This document shows, piece after piece, positions 37,341 through 48,900 of a stretch of 64,000 nt of DNA. The stretch spans positions 186,001 to 250,000 of the forward strand of contig QPMI01000637.1 in NCBI GenBank assembly GCA_004431415.1, given 5' to 3'. Both the position numbers and the translations under genes were made by a program. The stretch comes from Cyanophora paradoxa. Its lineage: Eukaryota; Glaucocystophyceae; Cyanophorales; Cyanophoraceae. Position 1 is the first letter of the stretch, and each line of letters starts with the position of its first letter. Under the pieces are notes generated by a model. It was not told where the DNA came from and did no database searches. It saw nothing but the letters and a program-made list of their open reading frames with translations.

Positions 37341-40300
37341 CGCGGGCGGGCTCGCACCGCGAGGAGGGCGACGCTGCCGTGGGTGAGGAAGACGTGCACC
37401 AGCTCGTCCCCCAGCACGCCGCCCGGATCCTGGCCCGGGGGCTCGGAACGATTGGCGGGCTCGGAAAGATGGGCGGAAGGTGGAATTTCGAATCCGGGCC
37501 TCGCCTCTAGATCTCCCTAGCTTCGAATTCTTCGCACCGGGAGGGTCGCCACCACGACGGGCCGCAGCGGGCGCTTGTTGATCTCGGCGAGCTGCGCGGG
37601 GGCGCGCCGGCGCCAGAGTCACCGGATGAGAATGCCTGGAGATAGGGGGGAGCGGGGGCGGGCGAGGGCGGGCGGGCCTGGAGGCGGTCGCGGAGGAGGG
37701 GCTCGGCGAGGGACACCTCGGAGAGGAGGGGCACGAAGGCCGCGCAGCGGACGGCGGCGCGGTCCGCCCCCGCGTGCCCCTCCGCCCCCTCCCCCGCCCC
37801 GCCCTGCCCGCGCCGGCGCAGCGCACCTGAGTCATGCGGGGGAGGGCGGGGGCGGGCGGAGGGGCGGGCGGCGCACGGCGCATTCTGCCCAGCAGAGGGC
37901 GCCGCGGTGCAGGAGGGCGCGGGCCACCTGCAGCGCCATTGGCGCGTCCTGGCCCCGGGGGGGGCTTAAGCCTCGCAAGTAGGAGCCACTGTAAAGCTCT
38001 AATCGATGCAAAAGAGGCGCACCGGGAGAGAGCACCAGAGGAAGACGAAGGGGCGGGGGCCCTCCAAATCGCAGCGGGCGGCGCGCAGCTCCGCGGCCGC
38101 CGCCTCCGCATCCTCGGCCGAGGCGGCCGAGCCGTCGCCCGCGGGGCCGGCGCCGCCGGCGAGGCGCTGGGAGAGGACGAGGGCGAAGTGGGGCAGGCCC
38201 GAGGCCAGGAGCTCCGCTCTGCTTTACTGAGTTAGTTTGTCCGCGAGGGGCCGGGCCATCTGTTCGGAGTTATTTTTGCGGAATTTAATTTGGCGCACGA
38301 CGAGAGATCTGATGGGGGGACGCTCGCGAGTGCGCAAAGTTCAGCTGCCAAACGGCCGTTTAAAATCGACCGAAGCACGAACCGGCGAACTGCTCGGATC
38401 CAATATTAATATATTGATATCGAGTGCGAAGATATGTGAGATGACATCGATTTCGCAGCGCGTTGCTTCAAGACCGAACCTGCGTCTTCAGGAGGTATCC
38501 CTGCGCGAAAATCACGATTCCACCCCGACAAAGACGAGAGCGCGTGTGCGGAGTCGCAGCTGGCCTGTATCTGCTCGTCGAGGCTGCACTTCTCCAGCCA
38601 GACGGGGTAGACGGCCCGCCCGAGGCGCCGGGCCTCTGCGAGGTGGCCGCGGCAGAGCTCGCCGCCCACGCCCGCGGCGCTGACCTGCACGGCTCGAGTG
38701 AGAAGGGGCGCGGGCCCGATCGAAGGCTCAGCCGAGAGCCCCGAACCACGAGCACGACCACCGTGGCGATCGAGAGGCCCTCGTCCGGGTCTTCGGGATC
38801 GCAGCACTGCGCCCACGTGCGGGCGTGAGGCAGACAAGCGTCGCTTAATTCATGAATCGCTCTCCAGAGGGTCCGGCGGCCGCGGGCGTACGGTGATCCC
38901 AGCTGCCTCAAGGGCGGCCCGCAGGGCGTGTGCGAGCGCCCTGTCCGGCGCGGCTCCAGCTCGACTGGCAACACGTAAACACAACGACGCTGACGGAAAA
39001 CATCGAGGTAGGTCCGCCTCACCTGATGAAGACGTCCTTGAGCTTTGCGGCCCGCTTGAGCGCCGCCTGGGCGTGCGAAACCCGTCGTGTGAGAAAACGG
39101 ATGGCTTCTTCGACGTTGACGGGCGCGGGCCGCGCAGCTCGGACCTGGAAGTTCAAGTCGGGGTGGATCTGCCACACCATCCTGTGCGCCCAAGGGTGAT
39201 TCTCGAATCTTTAATCACGGGCAGGAATGCAGGTCTTCTAGATCTAGACGCTAGAGCGCGCAAGCCGTGCGCGGAAAGCGGGCGCGAACTTTCGCGTCGC
39301 GCTGGATGCGGACTGCAATGTGCGGCTTGCGTCGGCCCCTGCCCGCGCACTGAGCCGCTCGGAAGGGAAGCGGGTGGATCGCGAGGGCGGATGCTCACCG
39401 CGCGATATGAGCAGCTCGCAGACGGCGAGGAGGGCGGGGCCCGAGGCGACGGCGCGCGAGAGGGCCGTCTCCCCCTCCACGTCCCGCCCGCTGCGGCCCG
39501 CCCGCCCGCCCGTCAGCGGCGCAGGCGGGCGGGGCGCGCGGGCGGGCGGGCGCGCTCGAGGTCGGCCTCGGGGGCGGCGCGGGCGAGGCGGAGGGCGGTG
39601 AGGTGGAGGCCGTGGCGGCACGCGCACGCCAGCGCCGACTCACCCCCGGGGCCCGCCTCCACATCGACGTCCACCACGCCGTCCCCCTCGAGGCGCCCCT
39701 CGAGCTGCAGGAGCCGCATCGCGCCGGCCAGCAGCCGCGCGGCCCCCGGGGGCGGCGCCACCGAGATCAGGCTCTTCCCCGCGCTCGAGGTGATCACCAC
39801 GTGGCCCTCGTGATTCTCCGGCACCTGCGCAGCGCAACAAAGCCGAATGAGAACCACAATAATGTCACATTGATTACAGAGCAAAACAAAAATCTCCGCG
39901 CCAACGGGTTCTGCCAATCAATCTCCGAGCGCTTCACAGGGCCCGGGAGGGAGAGCAGCAGGTCCAGCGCCAGCCTGCACGCGCGGGTGCCCGCGATCGC
40001 AATCTCGAGCCCGGGCTCGAGCGGCGCAGGCGCAAGGCGGGGCCCCCGCGCGCACCGCCCGTGATCGAGGCCGCCTTCCATTCGCACGGCCCACCAGATG
40101 ACGCTGGCGAGACTGCGGGGCGTCAGCGCGAGGCGTCGCGTGTGCAAGTGGAGGGCACGTGCACGAGCTTGCACGCACGCTTGCACAGATTTGTCTCTTT
40201 GATGGCCCGTGTCCAGATCGAGAGAGAGCTCGCCGCTCGCGAGCTGCTCCAGGAGGAACCCTCGGAGCGCCGGTTTGTACCAGCTATGCGCCAGCGCGGC

Positions 40301-43300
40301 TGCCACCTCGGCCCGCGATGCAGGCACAAGCTGGAAGAGTAATCTGCGCGAGGCATCGACAGCGATAGCGACGTCGGCTGGCGGCGGGGCGGGCGAGCGC
40401 ACTGGAGGCCTTCGACGTTGCCCTGCTTGGCGAGGGAGACGACCACCGTGTCGCCGGCCTTCGTCGCCGCGGCGGGGTCGGCGCCGCTGCGCAGGAGCGC
40501 GCCGAGGGCCTCAGGCGGGCAGTTCGCCGAGCCCGCGGCGAGCAGGAGGGCCGTGGCGCCGCGGCTGTCCCGCTCGTGCACGTCCGCCCCCGCCGCGCAG
40601 AGCAGCTCGACGCAGCGCGCGTGGTCCGCCGGTCCTCCCACCTTCCCGTTCGCGTTGGCGGACGGCTTGGCCGCGTACAGGAGCGCTGACTGGTTCTTCT
40701 CGTCGCGCATATTCACGTCCGCGCCGCCCTTGAGGAGCACCCTGGCGTCAGAGGCGAGGATCAGAGTGGGAATTTCGCAGCGTTAAGGAATTCGAAATTT
40801 GCGGCTTTCGCGCACTCGACTGCCGAGGCACACGCGCGGCGCGCGGCGCTGTGGAGGGGCGTCGGGCCGTCGCCGCGCCGCTCGCCCTCCTTCCGCACGT
40901 TGGGGTTGGCGCCGCGGGCGAGCAGCATGCGGTAGACCTCAGGCTCGTCGACCAGCTCGGCGCAGAGGCCGAGGGGCGCCACGCCCGCGCTCCGCACGTT
41001 CGGGTCCGCCCCCGCCTCCAGCAGCAGGCCCAGGACGGCGACGAGCCCGCGCTCGCCCGGCTCCCTCGCCCCGTAGCCCGCCGCCCCCACCGCCGCGAAC
41101 ACCGCGCCCTCGTTGCGCCCGCCGTGCCGCACGTCGGCGCCCCTCTCCAGGAGCAGCCTCGTCATCTTCGCGCTCTTGAGCGCGCTGAGCAGACCCTCGT
41201 TCGGGTCGCCACCGCTGTCGAGGGCCAGAAGGAGCATCTCGAGGGGGTCGACGCCCAGACGAAGGTCTTGGGGGCTCCTGAGCTTCCCAGCCGCGCCGTC
41301 CTTCAGATCGCCCTCCGCCCGGACGGCCGCGGACACGAGAGGGGCGAGGAACTCGCAGCCGCTGAGCTCCGGCATGGCCTTCTGCTCGGGGGAGAGGCGT
41401 GGGACGACGCCGCGGGCGATGAGGTGCCGCGCAAGCGGAGGGTCGGCCGAAGGCCCGTGCAGAACGCGGGCGAGCGCCTGCACGGCGGCCGGCGTGGCCG
41501 GTGGCAGCGCTATTTTTAGGTCGTCCAGGAGGCTGGGCGCACGGAGGGGGGGGGGGGGGTGAGGATACGACCCGGACAACGGTTGCGGGCTTGGAAATCG
41601 TATATACGCGCACAGAAGATCGTCGAGGTCGAAGAGGGAGAGGGGGTAGGTGCCAGTGCGGGCAGCGGCGTGGCCGCCTTCGAGGCTGTAGCAGGCCGAG
41701 TGGTCGAAGTGCGCGAGCGGGGGCCCCTCCTTGGCGAACGGGTCCGCCCCGCGTGCGAGGAGCTCGCTGATTATAAGTGGAGAACGGTGACGAGGTCAGC
41801 CTTGCAATTGCGACGTGGTAGCCGCGAGCAGCGCGCGATGCTCACCGGATGACGGCGGCGCGGGCGCGGCGGGAGCCCTCCAGGCGGGGGTCCCGCAGGA
41901 GCAGGGCGAGGTAGAGGGCGCTGTGGCCCGCCGAGTCCCGCCCGTTCGGGTCGCACCCGCGCCCCAGCAGCTCCCTGCCCCGCTCCCGCGATCAGCGCCG
42001 CCACGCATACGATCAACGGCGCCGGCATTTAATCTTCTCAATTGCATGCACATGCGCATGCCTGACAGAGGAGAGGTCGTTGTTGACGGCCGCCTGGGCG
42101 AGGCACGGGGCGTGGATCGGAGGTGATGGCTTGTTGGCGGACAAGATCGAGGCCCGCACGGCCTGGAGCGGGTGGCAGGAGAGCTCGAGCGCCCTCGGGG
42201 CGCGGCAGTCCGCGCCCAGGGCGAGCAGCGCCCTGGCGGTGGCGGAGTGGCGGCCGGCGAGGGCGAGCCCGAGGGCCGAGGGGAGGCCGCTGCCGGGGCG
42301 GTCCACGGGGGCGCCGCGCTCCGCGAGGAGCCGCACGACGCCCGCGGCGCCGCACGCAGCCGCGAGCTCCAGGGCCGACGGGCCCGCCGGCTCCGGCGGG
42401 GCCCGCGAGGGCCACGGCGCTGCGGTAACGGGCGAAACGCGTGTCGATGCGCGAGCTGCTGCGACGCGTCTTGAAAGAAAGACGCACTTCGCTGCTGGAT
42501 GAAGCAGGGGTCTGCGCCCTTCGCGAGAAGTTCCCTGGGCGGCCACACACGTGAGCGACGAGATCGAATCGAGATCGAATCGAGTGCCGACCTGACGGCT
42601 ACAAGTTTGCCGTTCGCGCAGGCGGCTTCGATGGGAGAGCCGAAGGAAAGGAAGGCCGGCGCCTCGGAACCGGCCTTCACGCCAGGCGGTGTCAAAACGA
42701 GTGCCGTCGCACTCGCACCGTTATCGAGCAGCAGCCTGGAGCAATTTCATTCAGTGAGAATCAGATTTGAATCTATTCAGTAAGAAGCGAATTAATTCGG
42801 TTAGGAGCTTGAATGAAGAGCGGGACTAACAAAATAACGTTAGCATGCGCAAAATCGAGTTTTCAAGAGCACCTAAGGACCTCCATCGAACCAGACCCAG
42901 CAGCCGCGACGAGGGCGCGTTCGGTGTCGCCCTTGTCGAGACCGCCCGAATCCAACAGCGTTCTGCGGCCTCCTTTAGCTGCAGGGGGGGACAGAAATCG
43001 GGCATTGCCCGTCGAGAAGAAGGTCCCGCACTGGGCCAGCTCTGCGTCGCCACGTTTCGCGGCCGCCTCCAGCGCGGCAGCGCGGCCGGCGGCACCCCGC
43101 TGCAGCAGCGCGCTGCACGACCGGATCCGGAGCGTCAGTCGTCAGTCGAAGATATCGCCTTTACGAAATTGAAATTTCGAGTGGAAGGGCGAACCCAACG
43201 AGAGCGATGAGGCCGGCTTCAGCTGCGAGCTCAAGCGCCGTCCGAATCCGCGCGCCGGGAATAGACAGGTTCGTATATGTGGCTTCGCTCACGTCGCAGC

Positions 43301-45880
43301 CCGCCTCCACGATGCACCTGACGCGGACGCCGATCGTGAGGTTAATGAGGAGCCGGCCAAACAGTCGAGATCCGCGGGGGCGCACCGCGCTATCTCCTCG
43401 TGGTGATTCGCGATGGCCGCCTCGAGCGCCCGCTGCCCGGTGCACGGCGAACCTTGCCGCATCGCCACGCCGAGCTCTGCTCCCGCTTCCAGGAGCGCCC
43501 GAACGACAGCGACGTGGCCGGCCGCGGCGGCGGCGAGGAGGGCCGTCGCGCCCTTTTCCCTCGGGGCGCCCTGCACTCCCGCCAGGTGCTCGTCGCGGGC
43601 GTTGACGTCGGCGTCCCGCTGCAGGAGAAACCTGTGCTGGCAGTGACGGGGACGGAGATCTCGAGAGTGCATATTCAAAGCGCGCAGAAATTGAAAGGCG
43701 CACCTAACAGCTTCGACATCGCCGCGCAGCGCGGCATGCACGATGGGCGGCCGAGTTTCGGGGGCGGGGCGCCCGCTGGCGTCCCGAGTCCAATGGTGCG
43801 TCCAGCCGCCCGGCGGGTCCTTCTGCGTACTCCATTCAAGAAGCGCGCCCTTTGCTGGGGAGCTTGTGTTCAAATTAACAGCGAGGCCGCGCGCCTCCAG
43901 CAGGCTGCGAGGCGCGTTCGGGCGCGCGAGGCAGCGAGAGCGGCTCGCGCGCGCGACTTGCAATTGGCGCGCACCGAACGACGCTGGGATGAGACAGGGC
44001 CGCCGCCTCCCCCGCGAGGCTCCACCTCGAGCCGTCCGCGCGCACCCCCTCCAGCTTGCAGCCCGCCGATACGAGGAGCCTGCCGCGAGTCGAGCCATTT
44101 GAAAGAGACCTAGCTATAGGATGGGGAGACAGCAGATCCAGACAGGCGCACTCGAGGGCCTCCCGGTGGCCGCAGCGGGCGGCGGCCAGCGCGGCCGTCA
44201 TGCTCGAGAAGGGGCACGCGGCCTCGAGGTCCGCGCCGGCCTCGAGCAGGAACCGCAGCGTCGCGACGTGCCCACCCGCCCCGGCGCACACGATGGCCGG
44301 CGTGAAGGGCCTGCCCGCCCTCGCCCCCGCAGCGTCGAGCCCCGCCCCCAATTCCACAAACACACTGCGCACGTGGAACGTCCATTAAATTGGAGCCGGG
44401 CACCTTAGATAATTAGCGGTGCGAAGCCTCGACAAGGTTTTTAAAAGGCCGCGGTGCTGACCGCACGCAGTCGAGGTGACCCTTGACTGCCGCGAAGCAG
44501 ACCGCCGTCGGCCAGTTGGACAGGCTGCTCGCGTCGCTAAAGTTCACGTCGATGCCGTCGGCTGCGAGCGCCCTGCGGCACGAACATCAATATTTGCTCG
44601 CGTGCCCTGGGTCACATCTCTAGATCAGGAGCCTAGGCCTGGCCTCGGCCCCCGCGTCGTCAATCGCTCAGCGGCACCAACCAGGTCCCGGCCACGGCCA
44701 CGACTGGCGCGGATCCGGCCCCACGGTTTGCTATTTGTCAAACAGGACCCCCCCCCCCCCCCCCCACCGGCGCACATTCCAAAAAATATTGAAAATCTAG
44801 GCTGGCGAATATGGAATTTTAACATTTATATATACGTATGGCGGACCTGACGGCAGGGACGCTGCCGCCGATGGCCGCCCACACGAGGGCGCGCTCCCCC
44901 GGGTTCTTGTCCCAGTTAGACTCCCTTCCCCGCAGCTCCTCCAGCATCGTCCTGTGCGATGGATTTCGAATCGTCTTTGACAGAGGGTGGGGCGGGTGGG
45001 GCGGGTGCGAGAAGTCGAAGGCACCGCACCGGAGAGATTCGACGTCGCCGTGGTGCGCGGCCATCTCGGCGTCTTTTGGGCCAAAGAACCCCCGGCAGCG
45101 CACTCCGCTCTCGAAGAACGCGCTGTCGCGGGCCGCAATCGTGGGCAGCTGCACGGCCAAGTCGGCTCTAGATCTGGTCTGGGATCGCACCGGAGGAGGC
45201 TCGCGGGCGTGGCGGGCGCCGCCGCTCGCGCGAAGAACGCGGCCTCCAGGGCTTCCTCGGCCTCCTTCGCGGGGAACGCGTCCGGGGGCCGCACGGCCCC
45301 CAGCAGCGCCCGCACGCATCCCTCGGACCCGGCGCGCGCCGCGTCGAGCAGCGCCGTGCGCCCGCCCCGGTCGGGCGCGAGCGGCTGCGCTCCGGCGTCG
45401 AGAAGCGCCCTGAAAACAAAGAGATTCCCCGATTAATATTAGCCGCATGCGCAGTGCGCGCCGCCACTGAGCTAGAGGGCCGGCGCGGGCCGGGCCGGCC
45501 GCGGGCCGGGCCCGCGGGGCGCCGGCCCGTGCCAGGCCGCGCGGGAGACGTGCGCGCGGGCTACAGCAGCTTAGAAGCGTTCTCTGCAAAGGGATGAAGC
45601 ACCTAACGGCGTCGACGTGCCCGGCGGCGGCAGCTTCGTGAAGGGCGGACCGCCCCTCGCGCCCCCAATCGCCGAGCGCGTCCCGAGCGACCTCCAACGC
45701 ATTGCTGCGCATCTTGAATGAGCCAGGAGATCGCCCGAAGGCATCTACATGCATATGTGTGCGCATGGCGGGCCGGCGTGGGCTGAATGCGGACCGGAGC
45801 GCTTGCACGTCCCCCGAGCGCGCCGCTCGTTGCAGGGCCGTCAGACCATCGGTTCCGACGTCTGGAGGCTTCTCGTCCAT
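36818..45880 (-). CDS. Ankyrin repeat-TIR-TIR-coiled coil protein with CaaX box (minus-strand paralogue)
   Basis: This multi-exon gene starts at the ATG complementary to 45878-45880 (MDEKPPDVGTDG) and ends at the TGA complementary to 36818-36820. Over 20 exons encode ankyrin repeats, with helix motifs such as SALHEAAAAGHVDAVR and loops such as LLEAGADLEAA. Most introns interrupt the same Arg codon in phase 2, so exons correspond to whole repeats. Two TIR domains follow (about 39.05-38.57 and 37.97-37.54 kb), then a coiled coil (ELSALKEELRRLQ). A phase-0 join gives the last exon, ending KSKSSACSIS, where CSIS is a CaaX prenylation box with basic residues before it. The likely role is a membrane-tethered signalling adaptor. 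TIR1 has His at the position of the catalytic Glu and lacks much of the central helix, so NADase activity is unlikely. The divergent plus-strand gene is its paralogue. Some exon ends are inferred. Confidence 0.78.
37540..37970 (-). other. TIR domain 2 of the minus-strand paralogue
   Basis: Three exons carry TIR-like blocks: QDAPMALQVARALLHRGALC followed by WAE (helix A and strand B), DRAAVRCAAFVPLLSEVSL (strand D) and LAEINKRPLRPVVVATLP (strand E). The same three blocks recur in order in the plus-strand gene. No Cys-x-x-Glu-Leu catalytic motif is present, so this looks like a scaffold-type TIR fold. Confidence 0.65.
38570..39050 (-). other. TIR domain 1 of the minus-strand paralogue, degenerate
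   Basis: The exons give KLKDVFIS at the first strand, then APDRALAHALRAALEAAGIT (helix A), DPEDPDEG at the BB-loop position, ATVVVLVVSAAG at strand D, and GELCRGHLAEARRLGRAVY. The last part aligns with the usual S..WC..EL..A..LGRP pattern. Strand E is PVWLEKC. The residue matching the catalytic Glu of TIR NADases is His (CRGHL). The Trp-bearing segment between the BB loop and strand D is missing compared with the plus-strand paralogue. Confidence 0.75.
39409..39653 (-). repeat. Inverted near-identical copy of the ankyrin exon at 50748-50996
   Basis: On the minus strand this segment (GGCCCCGGGGGTGAGTCGG to GAGCTGCTC) is nearly identical to plus-strand 50748-50996, including a short GC-starting intron ending CCGCAG and exons encoding GESALACACRHGL and GETALSRAVASGPALLAV. 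Flanking exons are far more diverged, which suggests recent gene conversion or selective constraint. Confidence 0.85.
41546..41559. repeat. Homopolymer G run (C on the gene strand) in an intron
   Basis: There are fourteen consecutive G on the plus strand. On the minus gene strand this is the C-rich pyrimidine tract just before the acceptor GTGCGCCCAG. Confidence 0.95.
44748..44765. repeat. Homopolymer C run (G on the gene strand) in an intron of the minus-strand ankyrin gene
   Basis: There are eighteen consecutive C on the plus strand. The run lies inside the intron between the ankyrin exon ending VPAVR (near 44855) and the exon near 44480-44580. Such runs are prone to length error in assembly. 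Confidence 0.95.
45478..45545. repeat. GC-only self-complementary segment in an intron
   Basis: This segment of the second intron of the minus-strand ankyrin gene consists almost entirely of GGCC, GCGGGCC and CCCGCGG elements and is strongly self-complementary. It could form hairpins in DNA or pre-mRNA. Confidence 0.6.
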
Positions 45881-45996
45881 CAGGGGCAGTGCCTCCGATC
45901 AACGCCGGCCGGGGGTACGCATCGCGATCCGCGAAAGGATGCTCTTCAACAGTTCGTGTCCTAGGCTTAGCAGCAGCAGTCTGCAGCGCAGAACAG
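45881..45996. promoter_or_regulatory. Putative bidirectional promoter between the two ankyrin-TIR paralogues
   Basis: Only 116 bp separate the start codons of the divergent genes (minus-strand ATG at 45880, plus-strand ATG at 45997). Both starts are supported by homologous first exons, each ending in ...GDV..LR before a GTCCGC donor. The interval must therefore hold both 5' untranslated regions and any core promoter elements, unless further upstream noncoding exons exist. No clear TATA box is visible. Confidence 0.6.
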
Positions 45997-48900
45997 ATGG
46001 AAAAGGCTTCTTTTGACGTCTGTGCGAGAGGGGAGGGTTGGCGGACGCCTCTAGATGCTGCTGCGGACGCTGGCGATGTCTCCACTCTCAGGTCCGCATG
46101 CGCGGCGGGGGGGCGCATGCGCGCGCTTCAGCCTACAGCGCTTTCCAATAGTATAAAGTGGTTCAAAGTACGCGCGAGGGTGCATCTCCGGTTCTATAGC
46201 TATGCGTCAAACGCGAGGATAGCTGCTGCGCGTGCGGCGCGCCTAGATCGGGTGCAGTAAGATGATCGTGTGCGCTCTAACGGCGCTCGTAAGCGCAGGT
46301 CGCTCCTCGATCGCGGCGGGGAGCTCCACTGGCACATCAACGACTGCGGGCCCGATGGGTCGACTCTCCTCCTCCGCGCGGCGGAAGCAGCACAGGATCA
46401 GGGATCCGACCGCAATCTGGAGGTCTTCAGGCTGCTCCTCGATCGCGGCGGACGTGTGCGGCCGTTCCCCTTAGACAGGGACGGCGCTTCCCTCGCGATG
46501 TGTCGCGCCCTCGCCGCCGCGGGTGGCAAGCTCGACGAAGCGGACTTCCGGTGCGAGCCCGGCCCCGCGCGACGCTTTCGCCGCGCGCGCCGACGTCGAG
46601 CGCGGCCCGCGACGTCGATCGCGCGCAGGCGCATCCTGCAGGAGGCCCTGAAGAAGGACTTTGTCGGAGCGATGAAGGGATTCGCCGCCGCCGCCTGCTC
46701 AGTTGCCCGCTGGGGGCAGCATGGCCTCCCCCTTCTGAGGTACGCGTGCTTGCAGCTTGCCGGGGGTCCAACGGGAGCGACGGCCGCCGCGGCGCACGCA
46801 GGCAGCTGCTGGGGTGGTACGCGGGGCCGAAGGCCGAAGGCTGGAGCGAGTGCTGGGCCCTTCCCCTCTGGTCCGCCGGCGCCGAGCTCCCCCGCCAGCT
46901 TCTGGCGGCCACGTGCGAGGGCGGCAGCCTAGAAACCGTGAGGTGCCCACGCCCCCGGCCCGCGCGCGACGCCTCCCCATGGCCAATCGCGAGCGCATCC
47001 CGACCGTGCTCAGGTTCGTGGCCGAGGCGGCGGCCCGCGAGCTGCGCGACGACCCGTGGACGGCGGCGCTCGTCGCCGCCGCAGGCTTCGGGCGTCTCGA
47101 CGTCGTAAAGTGTGCCTCCCCCCCCCTCCCCCCCCTCCCCCCTCCCCCTTTCCCCCCCTCCCCACACCCGCACCCACACACCCACACCTACACACCCTCA
47201 CCAACCCCTACCCCCCTTCCCCCCTGCGAACCCCCCCCCCCCCTTATATCCCTTTCCTCTGTGCCTCTGCCCCCTCCCCGCCCCCGGCCCGGCCGTCCCC
47301 TCCCCCCTCCCCCTCCCCCCTCTCCTCCTCCCCCCCTCCCCACACCCACACCCACACACCCACACCTACACACCCTCACCCCCCCTCCCCCTCCCCCTCC
47401 TCCGAACCCCTCCCCCCCTCCCCCCCCCCCCCCCATCTCCATTTCCTCTGTCCCTCTGCCCCCTTTTTTTGAAAGATGAATTCGCACACACCGTGTCCCT
47501 CTGCCCCCTCCCCGTCCCCCCGCCCGGCTCGCCCCTCCATCCCTCTCCCCTCCTCCCTCCCTCCCTCTCCTTCAGTCCGGGTGACCCCTGCCCACAGGCA
47601 TCTGGCCGGGGAGCGGGGCGTGAACCCGCGGGGTAGCCTGAAAACGTACGGCTCGCCGATCCACTGCGCGGCTCGCTTCGGGCACGAGGAGACTTTGAGG
47701 TGCGCATGCCCCCGAGCTTGGTTCCATTCATGTTCAGCTGCACACAGAGCATTCAATCGCGAGAGGGTGGCCTAACGCTGGTGCTGCGACAGATACCTGC
47801 TGGAATTGCCGGTGCAGGAGGCGGCATCGGTCGAGGCGGCCCCGAATGCAGGCCCAAACGCCTCGTGGCCTCCCATCTTCGACGCGGCGACCAACGGGCA
47901 CGCCGCCTGCTGCTCGTGCGCCCTGCCGTCTCTCTTGCCCGCAAAGCGCCCCGCTTCAGCTCATGCCGTCGCACCAGCCTCCTCCTCGAGCGCGGTGGGG
48001 CGGATTTCAAGGCGCGGTACAGCAAAAACGAGTTGTGGGACGATCGGAATCCCAGGTGGACGCTCCTGGAGGCGGCGGCGCGGGGCGGGCACGTCGAGTG
48101 CGTGGAGCTCTTCGTCGGGGCGGGGGCGGACCTCGCGGCTGAGGGGCCCGCCCTCGTGGCGGCCGCCGCCGAGGGAGGCCACGCCGAGATGATCCGGTGC
48201 GCGCCGGTGCTGCGCGAAGATCCGAAGGTCGCGGTCGCCGCCTGACGCGCAAGGCCCCGGCCCGCGCCGGTCGCGGTGCAGCTTCCTCGCCTCGCGAGGC
48301 GTTCCCGTCGACGCCGACCCGTCCGACGCGGGTCGGAACCCTCCGATCGTCCTCGCCGCCCAGCGCCTCCGCGCTTCCTGCATCCGGTTCGTCCTTGTTC
48401 GAGACTGGAACCAAGCTTGCAATGTGAATTAAATTAAATACGATCTGCCACATGTACAGGGTTCTCGCGGAGTTGGGCGCCGCTGTGGCCGCACCGGCCA
48501 CTGACGGCTCGCTCGTCCTCCACGAAGTCTTCGTGCCCGTGCGCTCTTGACATTCTCGTGTTTCCGCCCCTGTTCGAGCGAGCGCCGCCGCCGCAGGTCG
48601 GGCTCGCTTTCGGGCAGGGCGCGGAAGACCAGTCCCGCGCGGACTTCGCGGGCGAGCAAGGGGCCAGGCACATGCAGGCGTGCTACGCGTGCCTGCGCGA
48701 GGAGGCGATCCGGTGAGCCACTGCAGCTGGAGCCTATCTGTGAGCCCTCCCTCCCTCACCTGGGCGTGATCGCGCAGGGCGTGCCTGGGGGTCGGGGCCG
48801 ACCCCCGGGCCCGGGACCGAAAGGGCCGCAGCCCGCTGCACAGGGCCCTCGCCCTGGGCCGCCACCTGAGCGCCTCCTGCTTGCAGCTGTGTGCGCACGA

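Noticed and set aside
36995-37417. Minus-strand 140-codon frame as the natural C-terminus of the ankyrin-TIR gene
   Set aside because: The frame reads through a good GTGCGG donor after the coiled coil. The spliced alternative ends in a CaaX box like the paralogue.
47110-47597. Overlapping Pro-rich and Gly-rich open frames in the polypyrimidine tract
   Set aside because: Frames are open only because the sequence is almost all C and T. Splice sites and ankyrin phase show that this is an intron.
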